From: 0-14-0-80-60-11 sp049322355
GTDB taxonomy: Bacteria > Desulfobacterota > Desulfobaccia > Desulfobaccales > 0-14-0-80-60-11
Direction: 5' to 3'
Length of the DNA: 64,000 nt
Assembly: GCA_049322355.1 (NCBI GenBank)
Contig: JBMORG010000010.1
Location: 434,001-498,000 of the forward strand
A program made the position numbers and the translations under genes. Shown one piece after another: positions 26,198 to 34,646 of the stretch; the first letter of the stretch is position 1; the number at the start of each line of letters is the position of its first letter. Under the pieces are notes generated by a model. It ran no database searches. It was not told where the DNA came from and saw only the letters and a list, made by a program, of their open reading frames with translations.

Positions 26198-28123
26198 TTA
26201 TTGCTGGGCCACCTTCTGCTGAATGCGAACAATGACAAATTCCGCGGGCTTCAACGGAGCAAAGCCCACTATGACGATTACCATGCCCCGGTCGATGTCG
26301 TCCTGGGTCATGGTGTCGCCCTTTCCGCACCGCACAAAGTAGGCTTCCGAGGCCGTCTTGCCTTGAAAGGCGCCAGCCCGGAAAAGCCCGTCCATGAAGG
26401 CCCCGATATTGGTGCGCAGGGAAGCCCACAAGTTGTAATCATTAGGCTCGAAGACCGCCCATTGAATGCCGTTGTAGATGCTCTGTTCGATCATGATGGC
26501 AGTGCGGCGCACCGGCACATAGCGCCACTCCGGTTCGGCCTTGGTAGCCAGGGTCCGGGTCCCCCAGATGACCGGGCCATAGCCGGGCATACGGCGCAGA
26601 CAGTTGATGCCCAGGGGATTGAGCTGATCCTGTTCGCCATCTTCAATCTGGTATTGCAGGCTGGTCACTCCCAGGAGAGAGGTTTCCACCCCGGCGGGAG
26701 CTTTCCAAACCCCGCGTTTGGCGTCGATCTTGGCCCACATGCCGGCTGCCGCGGCGCCGGGGGCCACCAGCAAGGTGGTGGGGACGCCGGGATTGAACTC
26801 GGCTTGGTAAAAAGGGTTGGCCACTTTGATCCAGGGATAGTACACCACCGAGTAAGTCTTGGGTTTAAAGCCCAGATCGGTCACCGCCTTCTCGGTTTTC
26901 AATTCGGTGTTTGCTGGCGGGTCGATAATAACCATGCGGCTTTTCATCTTTTCCGCATGGGCCACGGCGGCATCTATGATGGCCTGCTCCGCAGTGGAAG
27001 ACCAGGTCTGCCCCGGCAGGCAGATGATATTAACATCCCGGTATTTTTCCAAAATGGCGAAAATCGCCTGGTAGGCGGCTAGGTTGGGCTGGTTGCCATT
27101 ACCCCCACCAGTCAGGGGAACCAAACCATCTACTGTGGCCAGCAACTCGTTCAGCGACTGCTGGCCGGTACGCTCCAAGCCGTCGTGAGCCACGCCCAGC
27201 AGCAAGTGCGCCGCAGCATCATCGGCGCCGCCAGGGCCGGTTACCACCACGGCGGAAGTGGGAAGCCGGGACCCGGAGGTCAGTTCCAGGCGCTGGTTGA
27301 CCACGGCACAGGTAAAGCCGTGAACTGCCGGATTTTCTGCAGCCGTGACCGCCCCCCGGACCTGGGTCTGAATGAGACTGGCCACGTCGGCCAACTCGCT
27401 GTCGTTGTCAAAGGCATCCGCAGCAAAAGAGACGCTCCGGGCGGCGCCATCCACCGTGACGGTCATGGAGTCGCCGTTCAGGACCGTAAGGTCAGCCAGT
27501 CCCCCCAGATTCTGACTGATGCTGACCCCCAGCAGATACTGGCTCAGGTCTTGAACCTCCACCACAATATACTTGGAGATGCCGTTGACCTTGCTCTCGA
27601 TGTAGTCCGGAGCTTGGTCGTCAGCGACCGTCAGATCGGTGAACTTCTCCAGGGATTGAAACTTTCCTTCTCCATCCGGGACGCCCACCTCCAGAACGAA
27701 ATAATTAGGGAAATCTGGTTTGGGATTGAACCGCACCCTGAGGGCGTTTCCCCACTCCCCTGGATTGACCGCCAGAAATTTAATTATCTGGGCGGCGTTC
27801 CCCGGATTCACCACAAAGCCTTCCGCTGTGTCTGCGGTGCCCTCGGCAATGGCGCGGACAATATAAGCCGCGGTGCCGCCATTGAGGAAGAAGTTGTAGG
27901 CCGCAAATCCCATGGGATCCCCGGCTTCGTCCTTGCCGAGGTCCTGGATTCCGCCAAACTGATCGTCATAGGCATCCCATTTAAAAATCAGGGTCGGCTC
28001 CGCCACGGGGCCCTTGGTGGTATAGCCGATAAAAGCGGCTGTAGATGTCCCCACCCCTTCAATAGGTTTGACCCCGCTGGGAATTTCCTCAACATAAACA
28101 CCCGGATGCAGATAACTGGGCAT
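26198..28123 (-). CDS. Contractile sheath protein (tail sheath family)
   Basis: 641-aa sheath subunit, first gene of the eCIS operon. The N-terminus PSYLHPGVYVEEIPSGVKPIEGVGTSTAAFIG is the tail-sheath hallmark. The C-terminal core contains PGYGPVIWGTRTLA and RYVPVRRTAIMIEQSIYNGIQWAVFEPND, also typical of sheath C-termini (handshake strands). The C-terminal strand ends FVIVRIQQKVAQQ. An insertion with AADTAEG and NGDSMTVTV-type beta segments (about 200-300) would form the surface domain. An AAGGAG lies ahead of the ATG. Contraction of this sheath drives the tube into the target. Confidence 0.92.
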   Translation of the reverse strand: MPSYLHPGVYVEEIPSGVKPIEGVGTSTAAFIGYTTKGPVAEPTLIFKWDAYDDQFGGIQDLGKDEAGDPMGFAAYNFFLNGGTAAYIVRAIAEGTADTAEGFVVNPGNAAQIIKFLAVNPGEWGNALRVRFNPKPDFPNYFVLEVGVPDGEGKFQSLEKFTDLTVADDQAPDYIESKVNGISKYIVVEVQDLSQYLLGVSISQNLGGLADLTVLNGDSMTVTVDGAARSVSFAADAFDNDSELADVASLIQTQVRGAVTAAENPAVHGFTCAVVNQRLELTSGSRLPTSAVVVTGPGGADDAAAHLLLGVAHDGLERTGQQSLNELLATVDGLVPLTGGGNGNQPNLAAYQAIFAILEKYRDVNIICLPGQTWSSTAEQAIIDAAVAHAEKMKSRMVIIDPPANTELKTEKAVTDLGFKPKTYSVVYYPWIKVANPFYQAEFNPGVPTTLLVAPGAAAAGMWAKIDAKRGVWKAPAGVETSLLGVTSLQYQIEDGEQDQLNPLGINCLRRMPGYGPVIWGTRTLATKAEPEWRYVPVRRTAIMIEQSIYNGIQWAVFEPNDYNLWASLRTNIGAFMDGLFRAGAFQGKTASEAYFVRCGKGDTMTQDDIDRGMVIVIVGFAPLKPAEFVIVRIQQKVAQQ

Positions 28124-28416
28124 AACCTTCTCCTTACCTAAGTAAAGTTTGATTCCAGGTTAATACCAATGCTTTGAACAACTTGGATCAAAGCCCGCAA
28201 GTCCTCACCGCTTATCAAAAAAGTTACAGTTGATTATAGATAGTTATCTTTAAGGACCCCCCAAGGCCTCGTTCGCTGTGTTTAATACCCCAGATTGATT
28301 ACCTTATTTTCAGGCCCTGCCTTTTTGAAATACTTAAAAATTTATCGCCTCACCGCGGCAGATTCATTGACACCCCTTGCAGTCCCTTTTTTGAAAGTAA
28401 TTTATTAAATGGTAAA

Positions 28417-28445
28417 ATAATAGGGACATCATTTTATAAAGTCAA
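28417..28445 (-). promoter_or_regulatory. Probable sigma-70 promoter of the eCIS operon
   Basis: On the minus strand, TTGACT (plus 28440-28445) and TATTAT (plus 28417-28422) are separated by 17 bp. Transcription would start near 28410 and give a leader of about 285 nt before the sheath ATG at 28123. This is the best match to a vegetative promoter in the AT-rich spacer; I did not find a convincing sigma-54 site. Confidence 0.45.
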
Positions 28446-28564
28446 TATGAATAAAATATTTATAAAAAAATTATCTCTTCCAAAATTTTGCCTTACCTTT
28501 TCATCAATGATATGAGCACGGTTGGGTGCCACTTCGGGCAGGATAAAGCAATGCATATTGATGA

Positions 28565-28705
28565 CTAAAAATCGAGTCCAATCTCTACGAAGTGCCTGAC
28601 AATCTAAATTTTATTGATGTGGGGGTGGATGAGATCCAGAGTCTGGAATGGGAGGCGGTGCATTTTACCAAGAAGCTGGTGCGGCTTAGGAGGCGAAAGC
28701 ACTAA
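28565..28705 (+). pseudogene. Remnant of an unidentified gene, C-terminal 46 codons
   Basis: A frame open from 28565 to the TAA at 28703-28705 encodes a 46-residue tail with good coding character (ESNLYEVPDNLNF, then DEIQSLEWEAVHF and a run of Arg before the stop). No start codon or Shine-Dalgarno precedes it; an in-frame stop lies at 28562-28564. It therefore looks like the 3' end of a gene whose front is gone. I do not recognise the family. It lies 440 bp from the start of the eCIS operon, opposite the trkA remnant at the other end. Confidence 0.4.
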
Positions 28706-28905
28706 CGCAGTGCGGGTAATTGTGGCTACCCCCCCTAAACCGGAACCTCGGGGAAAAGGGTTTTGGGGCTGATGCCTCGACATGCCGCGCTGGAGATTTC
28801 ATATCTTTGACTGTCAGGGTCAAATTTGATAATCCTTTGTCGGTGGCTTTAACTGAAGTTACGGTTCGGAATCAGCCTTTGTGGCTTGATAAGGAGATTA
28901 TTCAG

Positions 28906-31371
28906 ATGTCTAAAGAGCAAAGGCTTCTGCGGCAGGGGCTTCCCCTGGTAATGGCGGCCTTCTTTCTGTTGGTCTGCGGTCAGCCGGCCCAGCCGGCCCA
29001 GGATTCTTGGCCCAAGCGCTTCGAGCACCCCAAGGGCACGGTGGTCATGTACCAGCCTCAATTGGAAAATTTAAAAGACGATATCTTGTCGGCCCGGGCC
29101 GCAGTGTCCGTGAAAACCAAGGACATGAAGGCCCCGGTGTTCGGGGCTGTGTGGCTTTCGGGACGTGTCTTCGCCGACCGGGACACCCGCATGGCCACCA
29201 TCTCTGAGGTCAAGGTTACCGACGCCAAATTTCCCGATGCCAAACCAGGGCAATTGGAGAAATTGAAGGACTTTCTCAATACCGAGATGGCGGAATGGAG
29301 CGTGCCTATCTCCCTGGACCGGCTGCTGGCTGCCCTGGAGGTGGCGGAGCAGGAACAGGCCGGGGACCGGGGGCTGATTAACGAGCCGCCCAAAATCATC
29401 TTCGTCAGCCATCCCGCGGTTCTGGTTCCTCTGGACGGTGATCCCAAGTTGCTGCCCGTCCCCAAATCCTCCCTGATGCGGGTGGCGAATACGCCTTTCC
29501 TCATGCTTTATGACCCTGCGGCCAAGACCTATTACCTGAAGGGTGGCCCCGACTGGTTAGCTGCCGCGGATCTCAAGGGCCCCTGGAAAGACTTGGAACA
29601 AGTCCCGGAAGCCATAAAAACCTTGGAGGCGGCGGCTCAGAAGGCTGCTCCGGGCCAGGCCGCCCCCAAGAAAGTGGAGGCCAAAGCGGGCAAAATGCCG
29701 GAGGTCATGGTCAGCACCGTACCCACGGAACTCCTGGCCACCGACGGGGAGCCCCAGTACACTCCCATTAAGGACACTAATCTCCTGTTTGTGAGCAATA
29801 CCGAGAACAATATCCTTATGGACACCGCCAGCCAGGAATATTATGCCCTCATCTCCGGCCGCTGGTTTAAGACCAAGTCCCTGGCTGAGGGCCCCTGGAG
29901 TTATGTGGCGCCAAACCAACTTCCGGCTGACTTCGGCAAGATTCCAGAGAACTCAGTGAAAGGGCTGGTCTTGGTGAGTGTGGCCGGCACCCCTCAGGCC
30001 AAAGAAGCGGTCCTGGAAAACTCCATTCCCCAGACCGCCACCATTGACCGGAAAAAGGCGACCATCAAAGTGAATTACGCCGGGGAGCCCAAGTTCGAGC
30101 AGATTGCCGGCACCAACCTGGAATACGCGGTGAATACCGGTACGACGGTATTCAAGGAAGGAGACAAATATTATGCTTTGGACCAGGGGGTGTGGTACGA
30201 GGCCGACTCCCCCAACGGCCCCTGGACGGTGTCGGTAAATCCTCCCCAAGAAGTGAACAAGGTCCCGCCCAGCAACCCCCGCTACAACGCCAAATACGTC
30301 AAGGTCTATGAATCTACCGACGACACGGTCACCATCGGCTACACCCCCGGCTATACCGGGTCCTACGTGGACAATGGCACCGTGGTTTACGGCACCGGCT
30401 ACAATTATTCGGGATATTCCACCCCTGAGGCCTACATTCCGCCGCCGGCCACTTACGGCTACGCTGCGGCCTATGACCCTTACGCCGGTACCTGGGGGTA
30501 TCAGACCCCTTATTATAATCCCGGCAGTTGGCTGGTCCCCGGCTTGGTAGGCTTTACCGCAGGCGCGTTGGTGGGCGCAGCCGCAGATAACTGGTGGGGC
30601 CATGGCTACAGTTACTGGGGTGGTGGCGGCTGGTGGGGAGCCGGCGGCTATAACAACGTCAACATCAACAATATCCATAACAACGTGATCAACCCGAGGC
30701 CAGGACCGCGGCCACCCGGCTGGCAACCGGGCGAGCGGCCCGGAGTGAAGCCCGGAGAACGGCCAGGGAGGCCCTCAACCCTGCCTGCTGAACGGCGCAA
30801 TATCTATAACCGGCCGGGCAACGAGAATCGGCTGGCCTCCCGGCCCGGCGGCCCGGCGGCTCGGCCGGAGCGTCCTCCCCAGGCACCCAGACCCAAAGCC
30901 GAAACCAGGCCGGCCCCGGCGGCCAAGCCCCGGCCCGCAACTCAACCCCAAGTCCGTCCGGCGGGAGGGCCAAACAACATTCTGGCCGACCAAAACGGCA
31001 ATGTCTATCGCCGGGGCTCCCAGGGGAACTGGCAGCAGCGCCAGGGAGGCCAATGGAAACCCACCGCAACTCCTGCAACCCGGCCGGCTCCCCGGCCCGA
31101 GCGTCCGGCAGCCGCGCCCCACCCCAGCTTCCATGCCAGCCAGCTGAACCGGGAGTTTGCTGCCCGGCAGCGGGGTGAGATGCGGACCCAGAACTTTCAG
31201 CGGGCCAGCGCGGGCCCGAGGCCCAGCCCCAGTTTTTCCCGTCCCGGCGGCGGTGGAGGGGGCCGTCCTGGCGGCGGCTTCAGCCGGCCCTCAGGCGGCG
31301 GGGGCGGCGGTCCCCGCGGAGGCGGCGGTCCCCGCGGCGGTGGTGGAGGTGGCCGCGGCGGCCGACGCTAA
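28906..31371 (+). CDS. Secreted repeat protein with Gly/Tyr- and Pro-rich C-terminus
   Basis: 821-aa exported protein. Start ATG 28906 is set by AAGGAG at 28891-28896 and gives a signal peptide (basic start, hydrophobic VMAAFFLLVCG core, likely cleavage after AQPAQ); the frame continues 62 codons upstream without a good site. Three homologous segments of about 60-70 residues lie at about 29395-29595, 29698-29905 and 30020-30235, with the pattern DGEP..TPI..TNLLFVSNT...YYAL..GRWF...GPW. Then come Tyr/Gly-rich and Pro/Arg-rich regions and a Gly-Arg tail (about 31240-31368). The family is known to me only as generic carbohydrate-binding V/XII-like proteins; a cell-surface or matrix role is inferred. 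Confidence 0.7.
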   Translation: MSKEQRLLRQGLPLVMAAFFLLVCGQPAQPAQDSWPKRFEHPKGTVVMYQPQLENLKDDILSARAAVSVKTKDMKAPVFGAVWLSGRVFADRDTRMATISEVKVTDAKFPDAKPGQLEKLKDFLNTEMAEWSVPISLDRLLAALEVAEQEQAGDRGLINEPPKIIFVSHPAVLVPLDGDPKLLPVPKSSLMRVANTPFLMLYDPAAKTYYLKGGPDWLAAADLKGPWKDLEQVPEAIKTLEAAAQKAAPGQAAPKKVEAKAGKMPEVMVSTVPTELLATDGEPQYTPIKDTNLLFVSNTENNILMDTASQEYYALISGRWFKTKSLAEGPWSYVAPNQLPADFGKIPENSVKGLVLVSVAGTPQAKEAVLENSIPQTATIDRKKATIKVNYAGEPKFEQIAGTNLEYAVNTGTTVFKEGDKYYALDQGVWYEADSPNGPWTVSVNPPQEVNKVPPSNPRYNAKYVKVYESTDDTVTIGYTPGYTGSYVDNGTVVYGTGYNYSGYSTPEAYIPPPATYGYAAAYDPYAGTWGYQTPYYNPGSWLVPGLVGFTAGALVGAAADNWWGHGYSYWGGGGWWGAGGYNNVNINNIHNNVINPRPGPRPPGWQPGERPGVKPGERPGRPSTLPAERRNIYNRPGNENRLASRPGGPAARPERPPQAPRPKAETRPAPAAKPRPATQPQVRPAGGPNNILADQNGNVYRRGSQGNWQQRQGGQWKPTATPATRPAPRPERPAAAPHPSFHASQLNREFAARQRGEMRTQNFQRASAGPRPSPSFSRPGGGGGGRPGGGFSRPSGGGGGGPRGGGGPRGGGGGGRGGRR

Positions 31372-31516
31372 CGTTTTAGGGACCAGGTAAGAATGTGGGG
31401 AGAACCATGGCTCCCACCGTGATCACCCCTGGGCTTCCTAATGCTGACCAGTACAAGGCCAGGGTGTCCCTCAAAACGGTTTCATAGATGACCTGACTCC
31501 CTCAAAGGAGCCATTA

Positions 31517-31690
31517 GTGAATGCCGCCAGGGAAAATATCTTGATAGTTTTCCTTTCCCTGAACGCGCTGCTTTTTTTATTTCCCTTCCCCTCCACCTGG
31601 AGAATGTTCATCCCGATATTTATGTATAAGTTGGTGAAAGCCACTCCCTGGACAGCAAGGGAAGGTTGGATCCTGGCGCATAAGGAGTGA
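31517..31690 (+). CDS. Small membrane protein, 57 aa, coupled to P-type ATPase
   Basis: A GTG at 31517 follows AAAGGAG (31504-31510) with a 6-base spacer, so translation initiation is well supported. The 57-aa product has a hydrophobic helix (ILIVFLSLNALLFLFPF) near the N-terminus and a basic, Trp-containing C-terminal half (PTWTAREGWILAHKE-like end). Its TGA lies two bases before the ATPase ATG at 31693, and the ATPase Shine-Dalgarno AAGGAG is inside its last codons, so the two are coupled. I recognise no family. A regulatory small subunit, as known for some P-type ATPases, is possible. Confidence 0.55.
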   Translation: MNAARENILIVFLSLNALLFLFPFPSTWRMFIPIFMYKLVKATPWTAREGWILAHKE

Positions 31691-31692
31691 CC

Positions 31693-34587
31693 ATGAACTG
31701 GTACCAACTTGAAATGAACCAATTGTTTGCAGAACTTAATACTTCGGAGCAGGGCTTGACGGAAGCCGAGGCCAGGGAGCGCCTTGGGCAAATCGGGCCC
31801 AACAAACTGGCCGAAGCGGAGAAGATCAGTAGACTGAAAATTCTCTTGCATCAGTTCACAAGCCCCTTGATTTATATCCTCTTGATTGCCGCGGTGGTGA
31901 CTTTTTTCTTACAGGAGTATAAAGACACCGGCGTTATTGCAGCAGTATTGCTCTTAAATGCCCTCATCGGCTTCATCCAGGAATACAAGGCCGAAAAGCA
32001 GGTCCAGGCCCTGAAAAAGATGGTGGTGGCTAAAGCACGAGTGCTCCGAGAAGGCAAAGAGGTAGAGATCAACGGGGAAGAGGTGGTCCCAGGGGACATT
32101 GTTCTGCTGGCCTCCGGAGGCCGGGTGCCGGCTGACGTGCGTCTCGTGAAGACCATCGAACTCAAGGCCGACGAGGCCATGCTTACCGGAGAGTCCATCC
32201 CCGCGGAGAAAAAGAGCGGGGTCATCACCGAGGACAACCTCACCCCCGGCGATCAGCGCAATATGGCCTTCATGGGCACGGTGGTGGTTAATGGCCGGGC
32301 CAAGGGGGTGGTGGTTGCCACTGGCCCCAGGACGGTCCTCGGCCATATCGCCAAAGATGTCCAGGAAATAGGGGTGACCAAGTCGCCGCTTCAGGATAAA
32401 ATCGACCGCTTTGCCCAGGCCATCGGGATCATCGTTCTGGTGGCGGCGTCGTTGCTTTTTCTGGTGGGTATCCTGGCAGGGGAAAGCGCCAAAGACATGT
32501 TTATGACCACGGTGGCGGCTACGGTAGCCACCATCCCCGAGGGCCTGCCCATTGTAGTTACCATCGCCCTGGCCATAGGCGTCTCCCGTATGGCCCAAAG
32601 CAACGCCATCATCCGGAAACTGCCTGCCGTGGAAACCCTGGGGAGTACTACGGTGATTTGTTCAGACAAGACCGGCACTCTCACCAAGAACGAAATGACT
32701 GTGAAACTAGCTTTTGACGGAGAAAAGATTTATGAAGTGACCGGCACCGGCTACGAACCCTTGGGGGAAATTTTGGAGGAAGGGGTCCCCATCAACGCCA
32801 GCGCCGACCAGCTACTGGCTATGATCTTTCGGATTGGGCTTCTCTGCAACGAATCAGTAGTCTATGAAGAAGAGGGGGCTTATAAGGTGGACGGCGACCC
32901 CACCGAGGGTGCGCTCATCGTTGCAGCCATGAAAGCCGGCCTCAATCCAGAGGAAGAGAAGGACGGGTTTCCACAATTAGCTATTATTCCTTTTGAATCT
33001 GACCGGGGTTATATGGCCACCCTGCACCGAAACGGGAACCGCAACCTGGTATTTGTCAAGGGTGCTCCGGAGAAACTCCTGGATCTCTGTGCCGAGTGCC
33101 GGATGGACGCTTGGAAGGAGGTCCCCAGGATGGCCGAACGTTTCGCCCGGGAGGGGCTGCGGGTATTAGGCATGGCCTACAAGGAAATTTCCGGCGAGCA
33201 GACGGACATCACCATGGAGGATTTACAAACAGGGCTGATTTTCGCGGGTTTGCAAGGTATGATCGACCCGCCTCGCCCTGAAGCCGTTGAGGCCGTGGCT
33301 GGGTGCAAGGAGGCGGGCATCAGGGTGGTGATGATCACTGGCGACCATGCGGTTACTGCTCTGGCCATTGCCAAGAAGCTGGGCATCGCTCCTGAAGAAG
33401 AGGTAGTGGAGGACTTGGCGGCGAAGCCGGTGGAGTCTCTGACCGATGAGGAGATCCTGTCCCTGATCCAGGAGGTGGTGGGTATTCTGGCCTTGCGCTC
33501 CGGCCTGGGCCAGCACCAGCCCGGTAGCCTTACCGGCAAGCACGTGCAGGCTATGAGTGATCCGGAATTCCTGGGATTGGTCAAGAGCTTGCTGGCCACC
33601 CTGGTCAAAAGAGCCGGACCGGAGGGGTCGGTCCGCAACGTCCTTTCGGGCAAAGAGATCGAGTCTATGAGCGATGCCGACCTCTACCATCTGGTGCAGA
33701 GAGTGTCGGTCTACGCCCGGGTTTCTCCTCAGCACAAGTTACGTATCACCCAGCAGTTGCTCAAGCACGGTGAGATCGTAGCCATGACTGGAGACGGGGT
33801 GAATGACGCCCCGGCCCTGAAAGCGGCCCATATCGGTGTGGCCATGGGCAAGACCGGCACCGATGTGGCCAAAGAAGCCTCGGATATGGTTATCGCAGAT
33901 GACAATTTTGCCAGCATTTACCGGGCTGTGGAGTTAGGGCGGGTCGTTTTTGATAACATCCGCAAAGTTGTATTTTTCCTCATCCCCACCGGCATTGCCG
34001 CGATCATTACGATTTTGGCCATCGTGATGCTGAGATTGCCGCTTCCCTATCTGCCTGCCCAGCTTTTATGGATCAATATCGTCACCAACGGCCTCCAGGA
34101 TATGGCCCTGGCCTTCGAGCCTGGCGAAAAAGACGTTTTAATGAGGCCGCCGAGGCACCCGCAAGCCGGCATTTTCAACCGCCTGCTGGTGGAGCGCACT
34201 ATCGTTGTCGCCCTGTTGATCTCGGCTGGGGTGATCTATGCATTCATCCATGCCCTGAACCAAGGAATGCCCCTGGAAAAGGCCAGGACCATCGCGGTGA
34301 CCACCATGGTCTTTTTCCAATTTTTCCAGGCCTTCAACAGCCGCTCCGAGACGCAGTCCCTCTTTGGCATGAACCCGTTGGGAAACCCCTTTCTCTTTTT
34401 CGGGACCATTGCTGCCTTTATCGCCCATCTGGCGGCCATTTACCTCCCGGCCCTGCAGTGGGTCTTTCGCATGGAACCCCTCCTGCCCATGGAATGGCTC
34501 AGGATAGGCCTGATTTCGGTCACTGTGGTGATCGTGGTGGAAATTGATAAACTGGCCAGGAGAATCATTGCCTCGGCCCGATCATAA
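31693..34587 (+). CDS. P2-type cation-transporting ATPase
   Basis: 964-aa P-type ATPase with 10 predicted helices. TGES is at about 32190, PEGLP (M4) at about 32540, the phosphorylation motif DKTGTLT has Asp at residue 325, and TGDGVNDAPALK lies near 33790-33820. PEGLP and overall layout point to the P2A/SERCA-like group, but the M6 region reads NIVTNGLQD, lacking the Asp of TDG found in calcium pumps, so the ion is uncertain. Between the hinge region and VSVYARVSPQHKL an insert of about 100 residues contains two similar helices with the pattern LTGKHVQAMSDPEF and LSGKEIESMSDADL. Start ATG 31693 follows AAGGAG by 5 bases; GTG 31687 is a less likely start. Confidence 0.88.
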   Translation: MNWYQLEMNQLFAELNTSEQGLTEAEARERLGQIGPNKLAEAEKISRLKILLHQFTSPLIYILLIAAVVTFFLQEYKDTGVIAAVLLLNALIGFIQEYKAEKQVQALKKMVVAKARVLREGKEVEINGEEVVPGDIVLLASGGRVPADVRLVKTIELKADEAMLTGESIPAEKKSGVITEDNLTPGDQRNMAFMGTVVVNGRAKGVVVATGPRTVLGHIAKDVQEIGVTKSPLQDKIDRFAQAIGIIVLVAASLLFLVGILAGESAKDMFMTTVAATVATIPEGLPIVVTIALAIGVSRMAQSNAIIRKLPAVETLGSTTVICSDKTGTLTKNEMTVKLAFDGEKIYEVTGTGYEPLGEILEEGVPINASADQLLAMIFRIGLLCNESVVYEEEGAYKVDGDPTEGALIVAAMKAGLNPEEEKDGFPQLAIIPFESDRGYMATLHRNGNRNLVFVKGAPEKLLDLCAECRMDAWKEVPRMAERFAREGLRVLGMAYKEISGEQTDITMEDLQTGLIFAGLQGMIDPPRPEAVEAVAGCKEAGIRVVMITGDHAVTALAIAKKLGIAPEEEVVEDLAAKPVESLTDEEILSLIQEVVGILALRSGLGQHQPGSLTGKHVQAMSDPEFLGLVKSLLATLVKRAGPEGSVRNVLSGKEIESMSDADLYHLVQRVSVYARVSPQHKLRITQQLLKHGEIVAMTGDGVNDAPALKAAHIGVAMGKTGTDVAKEASDMVIADDNFASIYRAVELGRVVFDNIRKVVFFLIPTGIAAIITILAIVMLRLPLPYLPAQLLWINIVTNGLQDMALAFEPGEKDVLMRPPRHPQAGIFNRLLVERTIVVALLISAGVIYAFIHALNQGMPLEKARTIAVTTMVFFQFFQAFNSRSETQSLFGMNPLGNPFLFFGTIAAFIAHLAAIYLPALQWVFRMEPLLPMEWLRIGLISVTVVIVVEIDKLARRIIASARS

Positions 34588-34646
34588 CTTATTGCTGGTT
34601 TCAGCTTAGGCGTGTACTTGAACCCATGCACCACAGGGAGGCCCCT

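Larger units (their letters stand above)
28124..28905. other. Long AT-rich spacer between the eCIS operon and the secreted-protein gene
   Basis: This 780-bp stretch separates divergently transcribed units. It holds the probable eCIS promoter (28417-28445), the 141-bp gene remnant (28565-28705), and the Shine-Dalgarno AAGGAG at 28891-28896 for the plus-strand gene at 28906. The sequence at 28300-28500 is much more AT-rich than the flanks. An open frame continues upstream of 28906 to 28720 but has no start and weak coding character. I see no RNA gene or repeat here. Confidence 0.6.

Noticed and set aside
3867..28123. Prophage interpretation of the tail-like cluster
   Set aside because: No capsid, portal, terminase, integrase, holin or lysin; DUF4157, DUF4255 and AAA+ ATPase are eCIS hallmarks.
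27185..28141. 318-aa plus-strand ORF opposite the sheath gene
   Set aside because: Shadow of the sheath gene; codon pattern follows the other strand.
28510..28530. Sigma-54 promoter ahead of the eCIS operon (TGGCAC on the minus strand)
   Set aside because: The downstream -12 element lacks TTGC at the right distance.
29953..30726. 257-aa minus-strand ORF opposite the secreted repeat protein
   Set aside because: Val/Gly-rich artefact of the Tyr/Gly/Pro-rich coding strand.
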